Positions 17,815-26,935 are shown, numbered from the stretch's first letter. The stretch is DNA of 64,000 nucleotides from Ketobacter sp. (GCF_003671495.1 NZ_RCHN01000015.1:1-64000), one strand, 5' to 3'. Notes: generated from the sequence alone by a model not told the origin. A program made the numbers and translations.

Positions 17815-18986
17815 AATGCTTCCTGTTGCGGTGCACCGGTGGTGCCTTCGGCGGCCATGTTCTCCGCGTCTGTGGCCGCGGCGGGTTGAGGTTCAGGTAC
17901 GAACACCAGAATGCCCTCATACAATTTGAACGCGCCGGCAGCGGCGATGCGGGCGCCGACGCTGAGGCTGTCCGCGGTGGAAGCAGGCTCCAGCAACGCG
18001 GCATCGCCAATGGTGGTTTTGACCCGGACCTGATGGCGATGGGCGCGAAAACCCTGCCCGTCTTCTGCTTTCTGCAGGCGAAACACATAAGCACCCAAAG
18101 CGTCATACTGAATGGAGACAGCCGGCACCTTCAACAAGGGCACGGCATCACCAATCGGCACCTGCACGCTGACCATGGTATTGGCCATGAACGCCTTGTT
18201 ACCGGCTTGAATGGCGGCGCGATACAGGCGGCTGCGGTTGGCGGTTTGCACTACGGTATTCTCGGCAATGACGGTGCCGGTCACCGCACTGCTGCCCGCC
18301 TGTTGACCGATGGTTTCCACCGTCACCGCTGAGCCGGTAGACAGGGGGCGATAAAACTGCGGGACTTTGAAATCCACCCAGACTTCGTCACTGTCGCCGA
18401 TCAAGGTGGTAACGAGGGTGTTCTCCGGCAGATACTGACCCACCTCGAATTGATGCAGGCCAGCGGTGGCGGCAAACGGTGCCCGCAGGGTTTTCTTGTC
18501 GATGGTGCGTTGCAGCACCTTGACCGCCGCCTGGGAGGCAGCAAGATCGGACTGGGCCTGATCCAACTGTTCCTTGCTGACCGCGTTGCGGCCAAACAGC
18601 TCCCGGGCCCGCTCATAGGTGGACTTCGCCAGATCAGCCCGGGCCAGGGCGGCACCGAGATTGGCCTGCTCAATGGCAACATCCAACTGCAGCAGAATCT
18701 GGCCCGCCTGCACGTGATCACCGGAGCGGAAATTCACCTGGACAATTTCCCCCGCCAACTCGTTATGCAAATCCAGGCGTTTGGCCGCCACCACCGTGCC
18801 CATGACCTTGATAGTCGGGGTGAATCCGGTCTCTTCAACCCGCGCCTCCTCCACCGTTTCCGAGTGTTCGGGAAACGATTCACCAAAAGCGATAGCGGCC
18901 CGGATCTCCATGACCTTGAACAGCGCCAGGGCGGCAAACACAGCGAAACAAATAACGACGGTCAGACTCCAGCGGCGGATGCTCAT
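17811..18986 (-). CDS. RND periplasmic adaptor (MFP) subunit
   Basis: A 391-residue membrane-fusion protein with an N-terminal membrane anchor (about residues 5-25). It has a barrel-sandwich/lipoyl half-motif pair (NELAGEIVQVNFRSGDHVQ and LRAPFAATAGLHQFEVGQY), an alpha-hairpin between them (ANLGAALARADLAKSTYERA and following) and a beta-barrel region. The C-terminal tail is Ala/Glu-rich. It links the inner-membrane pump to an outer-membrane channel. The gene sits between the TetR gene and the permease on the same strand, with a 4-bp overlap to the permease. Confidence 0.92.
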   Translation of the reverse strand: MSIRRWSLTVVICFAVFAALALFKVMEIRAAIAFGESFPEHSETVEEARVEETGFTPTIKVMGTVVAAKRLDLHNELAGEIVQVNFRSGDHVQAGQILLQLDVAIEQANLGAALARADLAKSTYERARELFGRNAVSKEQLDQAQSDLAASQAAVKVLQRTIDKKTLRAPFAATAGLHQFEVGQYLPENTLVTTLIGDSDEVWVDFKVPQFYRPLSTGSAVTVETIGQQAGSSAVTGTVIAENTVVQTANRSRLYRAAIQAGNKAFMANTMVSVQVPIGDAVPLLKVPAVSIQYDALGAYVFRLQKAEDGQGFRAHRHQVRVKTTIGDAALLEPASTADSLSVGARIAAAGAFKLYEGILVFVPEPQPAAATDAENMAAEGTTGAPQQEAL

Positions 18987-19036
18987 AACACTTACTCTCT
19001 CAACGTGACTGGGCTAAAAACGTTACCGGCGGCAAT

Positions 19037-19765
19037 TTAACGTAGATGACGCTCTTCCAGCAGGGAGATCGCCTGCATAATGAGCTCGTCCGTCACCGGT
19101 GTTTTCCAGGGATAACTGTTTAAAACGGTTTTGACACTGCGAATAATGGGTGAATCACTCTGCAGGCGCGAGGGTGGCTGCACACCCCGCCCAATTACAT
19201 TGCGGGCACTGCGCTGCATGATCACCTGTGTATGCCCAACGCACAGTGACCACAGGCCGATCACCATCTCATGGGCCATGGCCTCCTGGCCGTCGGCACT
19301 CACACTCAGCTCACCGGCATCGCAGGCATCGAAAATGGTGCGGCGAAACAGGGCTTCGATGGCGATGTGCTCTTCGATGAAGCGCTGTAACCACCGCTCC
19401 GAGGCCCGCTGCAGGATCGCCTCATTGGCCAGCAGCGTATCCAGGTGCTGGCTGAATGAATATAGAGCCACTTTCTCGTGACAAAACAACTGCACCGCGA
19501 TCAGCCGCACCGCAACCGGTAACGGCAGCGCCAGCACTTCGCTGAACACATTCTTCAGGCGCACATTGGATCGATAACCCAAGGCCACCAGTACATCCTC
19601 CTTGCTTTGCATGTGCTTATAAATGGAGCCCATGGAAAGACCGGCGGATTTGGATATGGCGGACATGGTGAAATCCAGCAGGGAAGACTCCTCGATGCAG
19701 TGCACCGCGGATGCCAATATCCTGTCTTCCTGTTCCTGGGGTGAGTATCTTGGGGCTGGCGGCAT
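19037..19765 (-). CDS. TetR-family regulator of the efflux operon
   Basis: A 242-residue TetR-type repressor. The helix-turn-helix is at about residues 35-60 (SAISKSAGLSMGSIYKHMQSKEDV), followed by a helical ligand/dimer domain. It is first in the TetR-MFP-RND gene order on the minus strand. The ATG at 19765 has an AAGGAA site at good spacing. A TTG further upstream keeps the frame open but would place the start inside the operator at 19792-19814, so I reject it. It probably represses its own operon and may influence the divergent PQQ dehydrogenase. Confidence 0.9.
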   Translation of the reverse strand: MPPAPRYSPQEQEDRILASAVHCIEESSLLDFTMSAISKSAGLSMGSIYKHMQSKEDVLVALGYRSNVRLKNVFSEVLALPLPVAVRLIAVQLFCHEKVALYSFSQHLDTLLANEAILQRASERWLQRFIEEHIAIEALFRRTIFDACDAGELSVSADGQEAMAHEMVIGLWSLCVGHTQVIMQRSARNVIGRGVQPPSRLQSDSPIIRSVKTVLNSYPWKTPVTDELIMQAISLLEERHLR

Positions 19766-19791
19766 AGCGATTCCTTGGATTTTTACGAACT

Positions 19792-19814
19792 CTATTCGAA
19801 TATCATTCAAATAG
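19792..19814. promoter_or_regulatory. Palindromic operator between tetR and the PQQ dehydrogenase
   Basis: A 23-bp palindrome whose arms, CTATTCGAAT and ATTCAAATAG, pair at 9 of 10 positions around an ATC centre. It lies 27 bp upstream of the TetR ATG and about 120 bp from the divergent gene. The size and position fit a TetR-dimer operator. Binding is inferred, not shown. Confidence 0.6.
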
Positions 19815-19933
19815 CAATGGCGGCACCTCCCTCAGCGGCCGGTTGATCTGAGTTTCGTTTCAGTTCATCCTGTTCGGGCACTGCAGACTGTGCGGTCAGT
19901 GGAACAACACAACAACGAAAAGAAGGAACTTCC

Positions 19934-22186
19934 ATGCGTGCGTTCATCAGTCTCGGCCTGGTTTTACTGGCCCTGATTGCGATCTGGTTTTTTCAATCCA
20001 ACCTGCGCGATCCTGTTACTCCTCCACACACGGCCGATGGCCAACCCCCGGCAACCCCGGACCACATTTACGCTGAGGCCATCAGGCAGGCCACCGCCTC
20101 GGTCGACGGCGAGAGAATTCTGAACGCCGACAGCGAGCCCAATAATTGGCTGGCCCACGGTCGTACCTATGATGAATCCCGCTTCAGCCCGTTAGACCAG
20201 ATCAACACCGACAACGTCCACCAGTTGGGACTGGCCTGGTCCTTTGATTTCAACAGCAACCGCGGCCTGGAAGCCACTCCCATTGTGGTGGACGGCATCA
20301 TGTTCAGTACCGCCGCCTGGAGCAAGGTGTACGCCCACGATGCGCGCAATGGCACTCTGCTGTGGGAGTACGATCCCCAGGTGCCCAAAGCCTGGGGTGC
20401 CAAAGCCTGTTGCGACGCCGTGAACCGCGGCGCGGCCCTGTGGGAAGGCAAGGTGTATGTGGGCACGCTGGATGGCTATCTGGTGGCGTTGGAAGCGGCC
20501 ACCGGCAAGGAACTCTGGAAAGTGAACACCATCGACCGCAGCAAGCCCTACACCATCACCGGTGCACCCAGGGTGGTGAAAGGCAAGGTCATCATCGGCA
20601 ACGGGGGCGCCGAGTACGGCGTGCGGGGCTATGTCACCGCCTATGATGCCAGCACCGGCAAGCAGGCCTGGCGTTTTTATACGGTACCCGGCAATCCCGC
20701 CGACGGTTTTGAATCCGACGCCATGGCCCGGGCTGCCCAAACCTGGACCGGGGAATGGTGGCAATATGGCGGCGGTGGCACCGCCTGGGATTCCATGGCC
20801 TATGATCCGGAACTGGATCTGTTGTACGTGGGCACCGGCAACGGGTCCGTTTGGAATCGGTCTGTGCGCAGTCCAGAGGGCGGCGACAATCTGTACCTGT
20901 CCTCCATTGTGGCCCTGAAGCCCGACAGCGGCGAATACGTGTGGCATTACCAGACCACCCCCGGGGACAGTTGGGATTACACCGCCACTCAACATATGAT
21001 CCTGGCGGATCTCAACATCAACGGCAGCCTGCGCAAAGTGATTATGCAGGCTCCCAAGAACGGCTTTTTCTATGTTTTGGATCGCCGCAACGGCCAGTTC
21101 ATCTCCGCCAACAACTATGTGCCGGTGACCTGGGCCACCCACATTGATCCGGAAACCGGGCGCCCGGTGGAGACCGCCAATGCCCGCTACCAGGCCGTGA
21201 ATCCACTGGCCACCTTGCCGCCGGATCAACTGGTGGCGGCGTTGAAACCCATGAGCCCCCAGGCTCTGGAGAGCGCCTTTCACAAGCCCTCGCCCTTTGG
21301 TGGCCACAACTGGCACCCCATGTCCTATAACCCCCAAACCGGTCTGGTGTACATTCCGGCACTGGACATACCCTATGCCTACGGTAATGAGCCGGCGTTT
21401 GAATATCAGGACGGCCGCTGGAACATCGCCATCAACTGGCAATTGAATGCCCCCACCGGCGACGCCGAACTGGATCAGATCATCGCCGGCACGGTGCGCG
21501 GGCATATTGCCGCGTGGGACCCGGTGGCACAGGAAGAAAAGTGGCGGGTACAACACGCCGGTTCCTGGAATGGGGGCATTCTGTCCACCGCCGGCAACCT
21601 GATTTTCCAGGGCACCAGTCACGGCCAGTTTGCCGCCTATAATGCCGAAACCGGTGCCCCCCTGTGGAGCAGCGAAGCCCAGACCGGTGTGGTGGCACCG
21701 CCCATCACCTACAGCATCGACGGTGAACAGTACGTCAGCGTCGTGGCCGGCTGGGGCGGTGTGTTTGCCCTGGCGGCCGGTGAAGCCGCCAGCGCCATGA
21801 ACCAGCGGCATCGGGGTCGGATTCTGACCTACAAACTGGGTGGCACGGCCACATTACCGCCGCTGCTGGAAGACACCGCACCGCTGCCCGCGCTGCCTGC
21901 ATCCAGCGCCGATGCCGAGCAGATACTGCAGGGCAAAGTCACCTATCACCGCTACTGCGGAGTGTGTCACGGGCCGGGCGTTCAGGGGGGTGGCGTGATA
22001 CCGGATCTGCGCTTTATGGGTGAAGCCAAGCACAGCTTATTTAACGACATTGTTCTGGGCGGCATTCTGAAGGATGCCGGCATGGTGAGTTTCGCCGACG
22101 TCATCGACGCAGCCGACGCCGCCAACCTCCAGGCCTACATCATTGCGGAAGGCAAGCGCCTGCGAGAATCCCGCGCCAAAAACTAA
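19934..22186 (+). CDS. PQQ-dependent quinohaemoprotein alcohol dehydrogenase
   Basis: A 750-residue periplasmic enzyme with an N-terminal signal or anchor helix (residues 3-22). The eight-bladed propeller domain carries the vicinal disulphide C159-C160 (GAKACCDAVNRG) that sits against PQQ, and tryptophan-docking motifs such as DLLYVGTGNGSVW and GETYVxx-like repeats. A C-terminal cytochrome c domain has one haem site, C675-G-V-C678-H679. This is the architecture of type II quinohaemoprotein dehydrogenases, oxidising alcohols and passing electrons through haem c to the respiratory chain. It stands alone: no PQQ-synthesis genes are in the window. It is divergent from the efflux operon. Confidence 0.92.
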   Translation: MRAFISLGLVLLALIAIWFFQSNLRDPVTPPHTADGQPPATPDHIYAEAIRQATASVDGERILNADSEPNNWLAHGRTYDESRFSPLDQINTDNVHQLGLAWSFDFNSNRGLEATPIVVDGIMFSTAAWSKVYAHDARNGTLLWEYDPQVPKAWGAKACCDAVNRGAALWEGKVYVGTLDGYLVALEAATGKELWKVNTIDRSKPYTITGAPRVVKGKVIIGNGGAEYGVRGYVTAYDASTGKQAWRFYTVPGNPADGFESDAMARAAQTWTGEWWQYGGGGTAWDSMAYDPELDLLYVGTGNGSVWNRSVRSPEGGDNLYLSSIVALKPDSGEYVWHYQTTPGDSWDYTATQHMILADLNINGSLRKVIMQAPKNGFFYVLDRRNGQFISANNYVPVTWATHIDPETGRPVETANARYQAVNPLATLPPDQLVAALKPMSPQALESAFHKPSPFGGHNWHPMSYNPQTGLVYIPALDIPYAYGNEPAFEYQDGRWNIAINWQLNAPTGDAELDQIIAGTVRGHIAAWDPVAQEEKWRVQHAGSWNGGILSTAGNLIFQGTSHGQFAAYNAETGAPLWSSEAQTGVVAPPITYSIDGEQYVSVVAGWGGVFALAAGEAASAMNQRHRGRILTYKLGGTATLPPLLEDTAPLPALPASSADAEQILQGKVTYHRYCGVCHGPGVQGGGVIPDLRFMGEAKHSLFNDIVLGGILKDAGMVSFADVIDAADAANLQAYIIAEGKRLRESRAKN

Positions 22187-22193
22187 GGCAGCC

Positions 22194-22622
22194 TCATGCA
22201 GACGATACCCGCAGAATCGTCTGCATGGGTTTATGCTTCAACAGGTCTGCCAGGGTGTATTCACTGAGGGCGTCATAGAAGGCTTTTTCGGCCCGCCCCA
22301 GCATGGCTTTGAGGGAACAGGCCGCGGTCAGAATACAGGGTTGCGTATCACAGTCGATCACCGGTGCCCGCGGCTCCGTCACTGCCACCAACTGGCCAAT
22401 GTTGATCTCCGCCGGCGATTGCTTCAACACGAAACCACCATTCTTACCGCGGAAAGTTTCGATGATGTCCAGCTGCGCCAGCAGGTGTACCACCTTCCTG
22501 AGATGCTCCTTTGAAATTCCATAGCGCTCGGCAATCTCGGTCATAGTCACCCGTCGGCCCGGATTGGAGCCGAGAAACAAAAGGACTCGAAGGGAATAGT
22601 CAGTGTAGAGGCTGAGCTGCAT
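22194..22622 (-). CDS. nsrR: Rrf2-family nitric-oxide sensing repressor NsrR
   Basis: A 142-residue Rrf2-type regulator. The N-terminal winged helix includes TMTEIAERYGISKEHLRKVVH and the wing FRGKNGGFVL. The three cysteines C91, C96 and C102 (CDTQPCILTAACSLK) have the spacing of characterised NsrR proteins, where they ligate an iron-sulphur cluster that reacts with NO. It is divergent from a truncated haemoglobin gene, a classical NsrR target. An NsrR-like palindrome lies between the two genes, so the pair likely forms a self-contained NO sensing and detoxification unit. Confidence 0.92.
   Translation of the reverse strand: MQLSLYTDYSLRVLLFLGSNPGRRVTMTEIAERYGISKEHLRKVVHLLAQLDIIETFRGKNGGFVLKQSPAEINIGQLVAVTEPRAPVIDCDTQPCILTAACSLKAMLGRAEKAFYDALSEYTLADLLKHKPMQTILRVSSA
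22195..22227. terminator. Bidirectional terminator-like hairpin
   Basis: A perfect 12-bp stem (CATGCAGACGAT, 22195-22206, with its complement at 22216-22227) and a 9-nt loop, 8 bp after the dehydrogenase stop. It overlaps the last codons and stop of nsrR, so it can serve both convergent genes. The following GGTTTATG has only a short T run. Confidence 0.75.
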
Positions 22623-22659
22623 GGAATTGGGTCCGGATGGGCATCAACCCATGATATTG

Positions 22660-22682
22660 GAGTTGCATTTCGAATACAATTC
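22660..22682. promoter_or_regulatory. NsrR-type operator
   Basis: Arms GAGTTGCATTT and GAATACAATTC flank a single C and pair at 8 of 11 positions, the 11-1-11 layout of NsrR sites. Further half-sites AAGATGTATTT (22686-22696) and AAGATTGTATT (22710-22720) follow towards the globin gene. The cluster lies in the 138-bp divergent gap. NsrR control is inferred from neighbours and pattern. Confidence 0.6.
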
Positions 22683-22760
22683 TATAAGATGTATTTGCGC
22701 TACATTTTTAAGATTGTATTACCACGACCTATCTGCAACCAACCTCTGGAGGGGGGGACT

Positions 22761-23129
22761 ATGAGCCTGTATGAAGACCTGGGTGGCGCCAAAGCGCTGG
22801 ACGCTGTAGTCGATGCGTTCTACCAAAAAGTACTTGCCGATGACCGCGTCAACGGCTTTTTTGACAGCACGGACATGGAACGCCAGGCCAAGAAGCAAAA
22901 GGCCTTTCTGGCCTTCGCCTTCGGCGGCCCCAACAACTACACCGGAAAAAAGATGAGCGATGCCCACGCCCACCTGGTGGCACGGGGGCTGAATGACTCC
23001 CACGTGGACGCCATCGTTGAAATCCTCGGGGCCACCCTGGTGGAGTTCGACGTGCCCGAGGCAAAAATCAAAGAAGTGGCTGCGGTGGCGGAAAGTGTAC
23101 GGGATCAGGTCCTGGGGCGTGCCCAGTAA
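22761..23129 (+). CDS. glbN: Group 1 truncated haemoglobin
   Basis: A 122-residue 2-on-2 haemoglobin. The B-helix motif DAFYQKVLAD supplies the FY pair (Tyr21 as distal Tyr), and the E/F region ends in MSDAHAHLVARGL, where H69 is the likely proximal ligand. The glycine motif FGGPNNYTGKKM is typical of group 1. The likely role is NO dioxygenation or O2/NO scavenging under NsrR control. The start at 22761 is fixed by a strong GGAGGGGGG site and the family start MSLYEDLGG. Confidence 0.93.
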   Translation: MSLYEDLGGAKALDAVVDAFYQKVLADDRVNGFFDSTDMERQAKKQKAFLAFAFGGPNNYTGKKMSDAHAHLVARGLNDSHVDAIVEILGATLVEFDVPEAKIKEVAAVAESVRDQVLGRAQ

Positions 23130-23158
23130 TACCCACCGGACCCTGCTTTGATCGCCCT

Positions 23159-23182
23159 CCGGGCCGGCTGCGGTCGGCCCGG
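23159..23182. terminator. GC-rich hairpin after the globin gene
   Basis: Perfect 8-bp stem CCGGGCCG/CGGCCCGG with an 8-nt loop, 29 bp past the globin stop, followed by a modest CTTCTGT tail. The rest of the 303-bp gap 23130-23432 shows no gene; it holds T-rich sequence near 23240-23290 and the serC leader. Confidence 0.55.
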
Positions 23183-23432
23183 CTTCTGTATCACGGTTTC
23201 TGAGTGACACCTCGCCCGGTTACCCCCACCTTTTTCAGTATCCTCGTTTCTGTCTGGCTCTATTTGCTCAAACCTTGCCCTATTTCATTTCATCAACCTT
23301 AGCCCGCTAAGCCACAGCATGAGCGCTTATCCAGGAGCAGTGGTCACCACCGGGATTCAACTGGCATAATGCCCCACTCACAGCCATTACAACCATCACA
23401 ACCAGCCAGCTCCATGACCAGCGAGGAATGCA

Positions 23433-24548
23433 ATGCGTCCCCAAGTTAAACCCGCCAATCCGAATTTCTCTTCCGGCCCCTGCTCCAAACGCCCGGGGTA
23501 CAATGTTGCTGCCCTGGAGCTCGACACCCTGGGCCGCTCCCACCGTTCCGCCCTGGGCAAAGCCGCCCTGCAGCGTTGCTGCGACGAAAGCGCGGAACTC
23601 CTGGGCTTGCCCGAGGGCTATCGCGTGGGCGTGGTGCCTGCCTCCGACACCGGTGCAGTGGAAATGGCCCTGTGGTCGCTGTTGGGGCCGCGGCCGGTGG
23701 ATGTGCTGCATTGGGAATCCTTCGGTTCCGGTTGGCACACTGACATCGTGAAGCAATTGAAACTGGAATCCGTACGCTCCATGCAGGCGGATTACGGCAC
23801 CCTGCCCCCCCTGGCCGAGGTCAATTTTGATCACGATGTGGTGTTCACCTGGAACGGCACCACTTCCGGCGTGCGCATTCCCAACGGTGACTGGATTCCG
23901 GAGCAACGCCAGGGGCTCACCATCTGCGACGCCACTTCCGCCGTATTTGCCATGGAGCTGCCCTGGGAGAAGCTGGACGTGGTCACCTATTCCTGGCAGA
24001 AAGTGCTGGGGGGAGAAGGCGCCCACGGCATGCTGATCCTGAGCCCACGAGCGGTGGCGCGACTGGAAAGCTACACACCACCCTGGCCCATGCCCAAGAT
24101 TTTCCGCATGACCAAGGGCGGCAAATTGATTGAAGGCATCTTCCGCGGTGAAACCATCAACACGCCGTCCATGCTCTGTGTGGCGGATTATCTGGATGCC
24201 CTCAATTGGGTGCGGGAAATCGGCGGCGTGGCAGCGGCCATCGAGCGTTCCCAGGCCAATCTTGCTGTGCTGGAGAACTTCGTGGAACAGCATGACTGGA
24301 TCGATTTTCTGGCACAGATTCCGGAGCAACGTTCCAACACCAGTATCTGTCTAACCCTGAAGGCCGACAAAGATCAGACCAAACAGTTCATCAAACTGCT
24401 GGAAGCCGAAGGGGTGGCCTATGATATCGGGGCTTATCGGGATGCTCCGGACGGCATTCGCATCTGGGGCGGCGCCACCGTGGAAACCGGTGATCTGGAA
24501 GCCCTGCTGCCCTGGCTGGAATGGGCTTACGCGCAAGTCGCACAATAA
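23433..24548 (+). CDS. serC: Phosphoserine aminotransferase
   Basis: A 371-residue PLP enzyme that converts 3-phosphohydroxypyruvate and glutamate to phosphoserine. It belongs to the divergent SerC class found in alphaproteobacteria and archaea rather than the E. coli type: it begins [15 protein letters not shown], has the PLP-lysine region [17 protein letters not shown], and the phosphate-binding [11 protein letters not shown]. The ribosome site GAGGAA is 4 bases before the ATG. serA follows 65 bp later on the same strand, so the first two steps of serine synthesis are together. A GTGTTC/GAACAC inverted repeat (24572-24587) sits in the gap. Confidence 0.92.
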   Translation: MRPQVKPANPNFSSGPCSKRPGYNVAALELDTLGRSHRSALGKAALQRCCDESAELLGLPEGYRVGVVPASDTGAVEMALWSLLGPRPVDVLHWESFGSGWHTDIVKQLKLESVRSMQADYGTLPPLAEVNFDHDVVFTWNGTTSGVRIPNGDWIPEQRQGLTICDATSAVFAMELPWEKLDVVTYSWQKVLGGEGAHGMLILSPRAVARLESYTPPWPMPKIFRMTKGGKLIEGIFRGETINTPSMLCVADYLDALNWVREIGGVAAAIERSQANLAVLENFVEQHDWIDFLAQIPEQRSNTSICLTLKADKDQTKQFIKLLEAEGVAYDIGAYRDAPDGIRIWGGATVETGDLEALLPWLEWAYAQVAQ

Positions 24549-24613
24549 ATACTAACGACTGAATTCAACTAGTGTTCGATAGAACACAGATTCGATTACA
24601 AAGGGAATAACCG

Positions 24614-25798
24614 ATGTTCAAAGTCAGAACCTACAACCAGATCTCAGTGAAAGGCCTGGATCGCTTTCCCCGCGCCCATTACGAAGTGGGCAGTGACATC
24701 AGCCATCCGGACGGCATTCTGTTGCGCAGTCACAAACTGCACGATGAAGTGTTGCCCGAGAGCGTGGTCTGTGTGGCCCGGGCCGGAGCCGGCGTCAACA
24801 ACATTCCCCTGCAAGACTACAGTCACCGGGGCATTGTGGTGTTCAACACCCCCGGCGCCAACGCCAACGCAGTGAAAGAACTGGTGCTCGCCGGGCTGTT
24901 GCTGGGCTCCCGCGGCGTGCTCACCGGCATTGAATATGTGCAAAGCCTCACCCACATGAACGACGCTGCCGCCATGAGCAAGTTGCTGGAAGCGGAGAAG
25001 AAACGCTTTGCCGGACGCGAACTGTACGGCAGCACACTGGGCGTGGTGGGACTGGGCGCCATCGGCTCCATGGTGGCGGAGATGGCCCTGGCACTGGGCA
25101 TGAAGGTGGTGGGTTACGATCCTGCATTATCGGTGGAAGCGGCCTGGCGCCTGCCCAACCGGGTGGAACGGATGGAGAACCTGCATTCCCTGCTGGCCCG
25201 CGCCGATTACATCACCCTGCATGTACCGGCCCTGGAAGCCACCCGCGGCCTCATCAACCAGGATGTCCTCAAGTCGGTGAAGCCCGGCGCCCGTCTGTTG
25301 AACTTCGCCCGCGACGCCATTGTGGACTCCGCTGCCGTGGTGGAAAGCCTGGATGCGGACCAGGGCCTGGGCATGTACATTTGCGATTTCCCTGAACCCC
25401 GCTTACTGGAACGGGAAGACGTGATTGCCATGCCGCACATCGGTGCCAGCACGGCAGAAGCCGAAGAGAACTGTGCAGTGATGGCGGCGGATCAATTGAT
25501 GGAATTCCTGCAGCACGGCAACATCAAAAACTCCGTCAACTTCCCCGCCGTGAATATGCCACGGGCAGAAGGTTGCTGCCGCATCACCTTCAGCAACGAC
25601 AACGTCTCGGGTGTGTTGGGAAATGTGCTGTCCATCTTCACCGCCAACAACGTGAACGTCATCGACATGATGAACAAAAGCCGCGGTGATGTGGCTTACA
25701 ACATTCTGGACGTGGAAACCCCGCCCAGCGACACCATCATCGATCAGTTACGTCAGGTCGAGCACGTGATCAATGTGCGGGTACTGGGCGCGGAGTAA
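24614..25798 (+). CDS. serA: D-3-phosphoglycerate dehydrogenase with ACT domain
   Basis: A 394-residue NAD-dependent dehydrogenase, the first step of serine synthesis. The nucleotide-binding loop is GVVGLGAIGSMVAEMAL (around residues 143-160). The substrate-site Arg is in LLNFARDAIVD and the catalytic His in MPHIGASTAEAEEN. A C-terminal ACT domain (about 320-394, starting GCCRITFSNDNVSGVLG) would bind serine for feedback inhibition. It is shorter than the long form with an extra domain. Paired with serC; convergent with cysH, only 17 bp away. Confidence 0.93.
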   Translation: MFKVRTYNQISVKGLDRFPRAHYEVGSDISHPDGILLRSHKLHDEVLPESVVCVARAGAGVNNIPLQDYSHRGIVVFNTPGANANAVKELVLAGLLLGSRGVLTGIEYVQSLTHMNDAAAMSKLLEAEKKRFAGRELYGSTLGVVGLGAIGSMVAEMALALGMKVVGYDPALSVEAAWRLPNRVERMENLHSLLARADYITLHVPALEATRGLINQDVLKSVKPGARLLNFARDAIVDSAAVVESLDADQGLGMYICDFPEPRLLEREDVIAMPHIGASTAEAEENCAVMAADQLMEFLQHGNIKNSVNFPAVNMPRAEGCCRITFSNDNVSGVLGNVLSIFTANNVNVIDMMNKSRGDVAYNILDVETPPSDTIIDQLRQVEHVINVRVLGAE

Positions 25799-25815
25799 TA
25801 GCAGAACAAGAAACG

Positions 25816-26463
25816 TCAGGAAGCCACGGGAGAGCGCGTATGCAAACCGCATTCGCGGTCTCCCAGCACCTTGGTGGGATCGTAGTAGTCTTCTTCATTG
25901 GGCAGGCTGTGCTCGTACAGATACCCTTCCATATCCACTTCAGACCAATAAAACAGCGGTGCCACTTTCAACAGGCCGGTCTCATCCTGGGTCACAATAT
26001 CCAGGTTCTGGCGAAACGCCGTCTGGTCTTTGCGAATGGCGGTTAACCAGACTTCCGGTTGAAACTGTTTCATGGCCCGGCTGAAAGGTTCCAGTTTCAC
26101 CTGACGTGTGAATTCCTCGTGCAGGGGAGAATCGATATCGGGGATGCCGTCCATCAGCGCATCCCGCCGCGCTGCCGTCATCAGCGGATTGAACACATGC
26201 AGGTTCAACGCCAGCTGCTGAATGATTTTTTCAGCGCACAGATAAGTGGCTTTGGTGTTGTAGCCGGAATCAATCCACAACACATCCATGTGCGGGTCAG
26301 CCTGCTGGCACAGATGCAGAATCACGGCTTCGAACGGGCGAAAATTGGTAGTAACCACGGTTTTCTTGTTGAGGGCCACAGCCCATTTCACGATGTCGGC
26401 CGGATGTTGGTGGCGCAACTGCTGATTGATCGCGGCCAGGTCTAGGGCACCGGGATTGTCCAT
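25816..26463 (-). CDS. cysH: Phosphoadenylylsulfate reductase
   Basis: A 215-residue thiol-dependent reductase producing sulfite from activated sulfate in the assimilatory pathway. The PP-loop-like N-terminal region reads KKTVVTTNFRPFEAVIL, the substrate segment DVLWIDSGYNTKATY follows, and the catalytic Cys lies in the C-terminal ECGLH. No paired-Cys iron-sulphur motif is seen, so PAPS rather than APS is the likelier substrate. The start at 26463 is preceded by GAGAGTACTCCT. A small hypothetical gene lies upstream in the same direction, separated by a hairpin. Confidence 0.88.
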   Translation of the reverse strand: MDNPGALDLAAINQQLRHQHPADIVKWAVALNKKTVVTTNFRPFEAVILHLCQQADPHMDVLWIDSGYNTKATYLCAEKIIQQLALNLHVFNPLMTAARRDALMDGIPDIDSPLHEEFTRQVKLEPFSRAMKQFQPEVWLTAIRKDQTAFRQNLDIVTQDETGLLKVAPLFYWSEVDMEGYLYEHSLPNEEDYYDPTKVLGDRECGLHTRSPVAS

Positions 26464-26497
26464 AGGAGTACTCTCTTTCCAAATCAGAATGAATGAC

Positions 26498-26521
26498 ACC
26501 GGCTACGGGGTTGCAGCCGGT
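26498..26521 (-). terminator. Hairpin between the small gene and cysH
   Basis: A 7-bp perfect stem ACCGGCT/AGCCGGT with a 10-nt loop, between the stop of the small upstream gene and the cysH start. It has no T run on the minus strand, so it may be a weak terminator, attenuator or mRNA stabiliser. Confidence 0.4.
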
Positions 26522-26530
26522 TGTTTGAAT

Positions 26531-26767
26531 TCAGTTGAACAGGTTTCTCAGAATGACTTCGGTCTCCGCCGCGGCGGCGATACGCTGCAGACGCCGGATG
26601 CTGACATTGGTGCAGGGCACGTCGTTGTCCAGATAGTCCACCCGAAGCTTGTCGGCTTCCAGTATGGCCCGCTGCGCAAGTCCCTTGAGGGCACTCACCG
26701 TTTTGTCAGTTTCGTAGCGGGTTGCCGGAATGAAACGGTTCGAATCCCCTGTAATGTACTTTTTCAT
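26531..26767 (-). CDS. Small conserved-looking hypothetical upstream of cysH
   Basis: A 78-residue soluble protein, not recognised by name. It is basic at the N-terminus (MKKYITGDSNRFIP), has a central helical part (ALKGLAQRAILEADKLRVDYL) and ends with RLQRIAAAAETEVILRNLFN. The ATG at 26767 is preceded by GAGAAGG; an ATG nine codons upstream is an alternative with a ribosome site too close to it. Position next to cysH suggests a sulfur-related role, but nothing in the sequence proves it. Confidence 0.6.
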   Translation of the reverse strand: MKKYITGDSNRFIPATRYETDKTVSALKGLAQRAILEADKLRVDYLDNDVPCTNVSIRRLQRIAAAAETEVILRNLFN

Positions 26768-26916
26768 AACCTGAGCCTTCTCCAGATTAACCATCTCCTG
26801 AGCGTACCTGAACGCTCCTGAACGTTCCGTATTTCCATCTGTGTATCAGTCAGGGGCCGTGCGATGGGAGTTCCACCCGATGGCCAACTGATCACAGATT
26901 TGAGAACAGTTTCCAT

Positions 26917-26935
26917 AGAGTAATGATTATCATCC
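26917..26935. promoter_or_regulatory. Fur box 1 upstream of the sigma factor
   Basis: The core TAATGATTATCAT closely matches the 19-bp Fur consensus (GATAATGATAATCATTATC). It lies about 128 bp before the sigma-factor start, with a second box downstream. Iron-responsive repression is inferred. Confidence 0.7.

Noticed and set aside
19766-19810. Earlier TTG start for the TetR gene
   Set aside because: It would place coding sequence across the palindromic operator, and the ATG at 19765 has a good ribosome site and matches the family start.
20192-21811. 539-codon open frame antisense to the PQQ dehydrogenase
   Set aside because: Gly/His/Val-rich nonsense composition and full overlap with a gene that has clear catalytic motifs.
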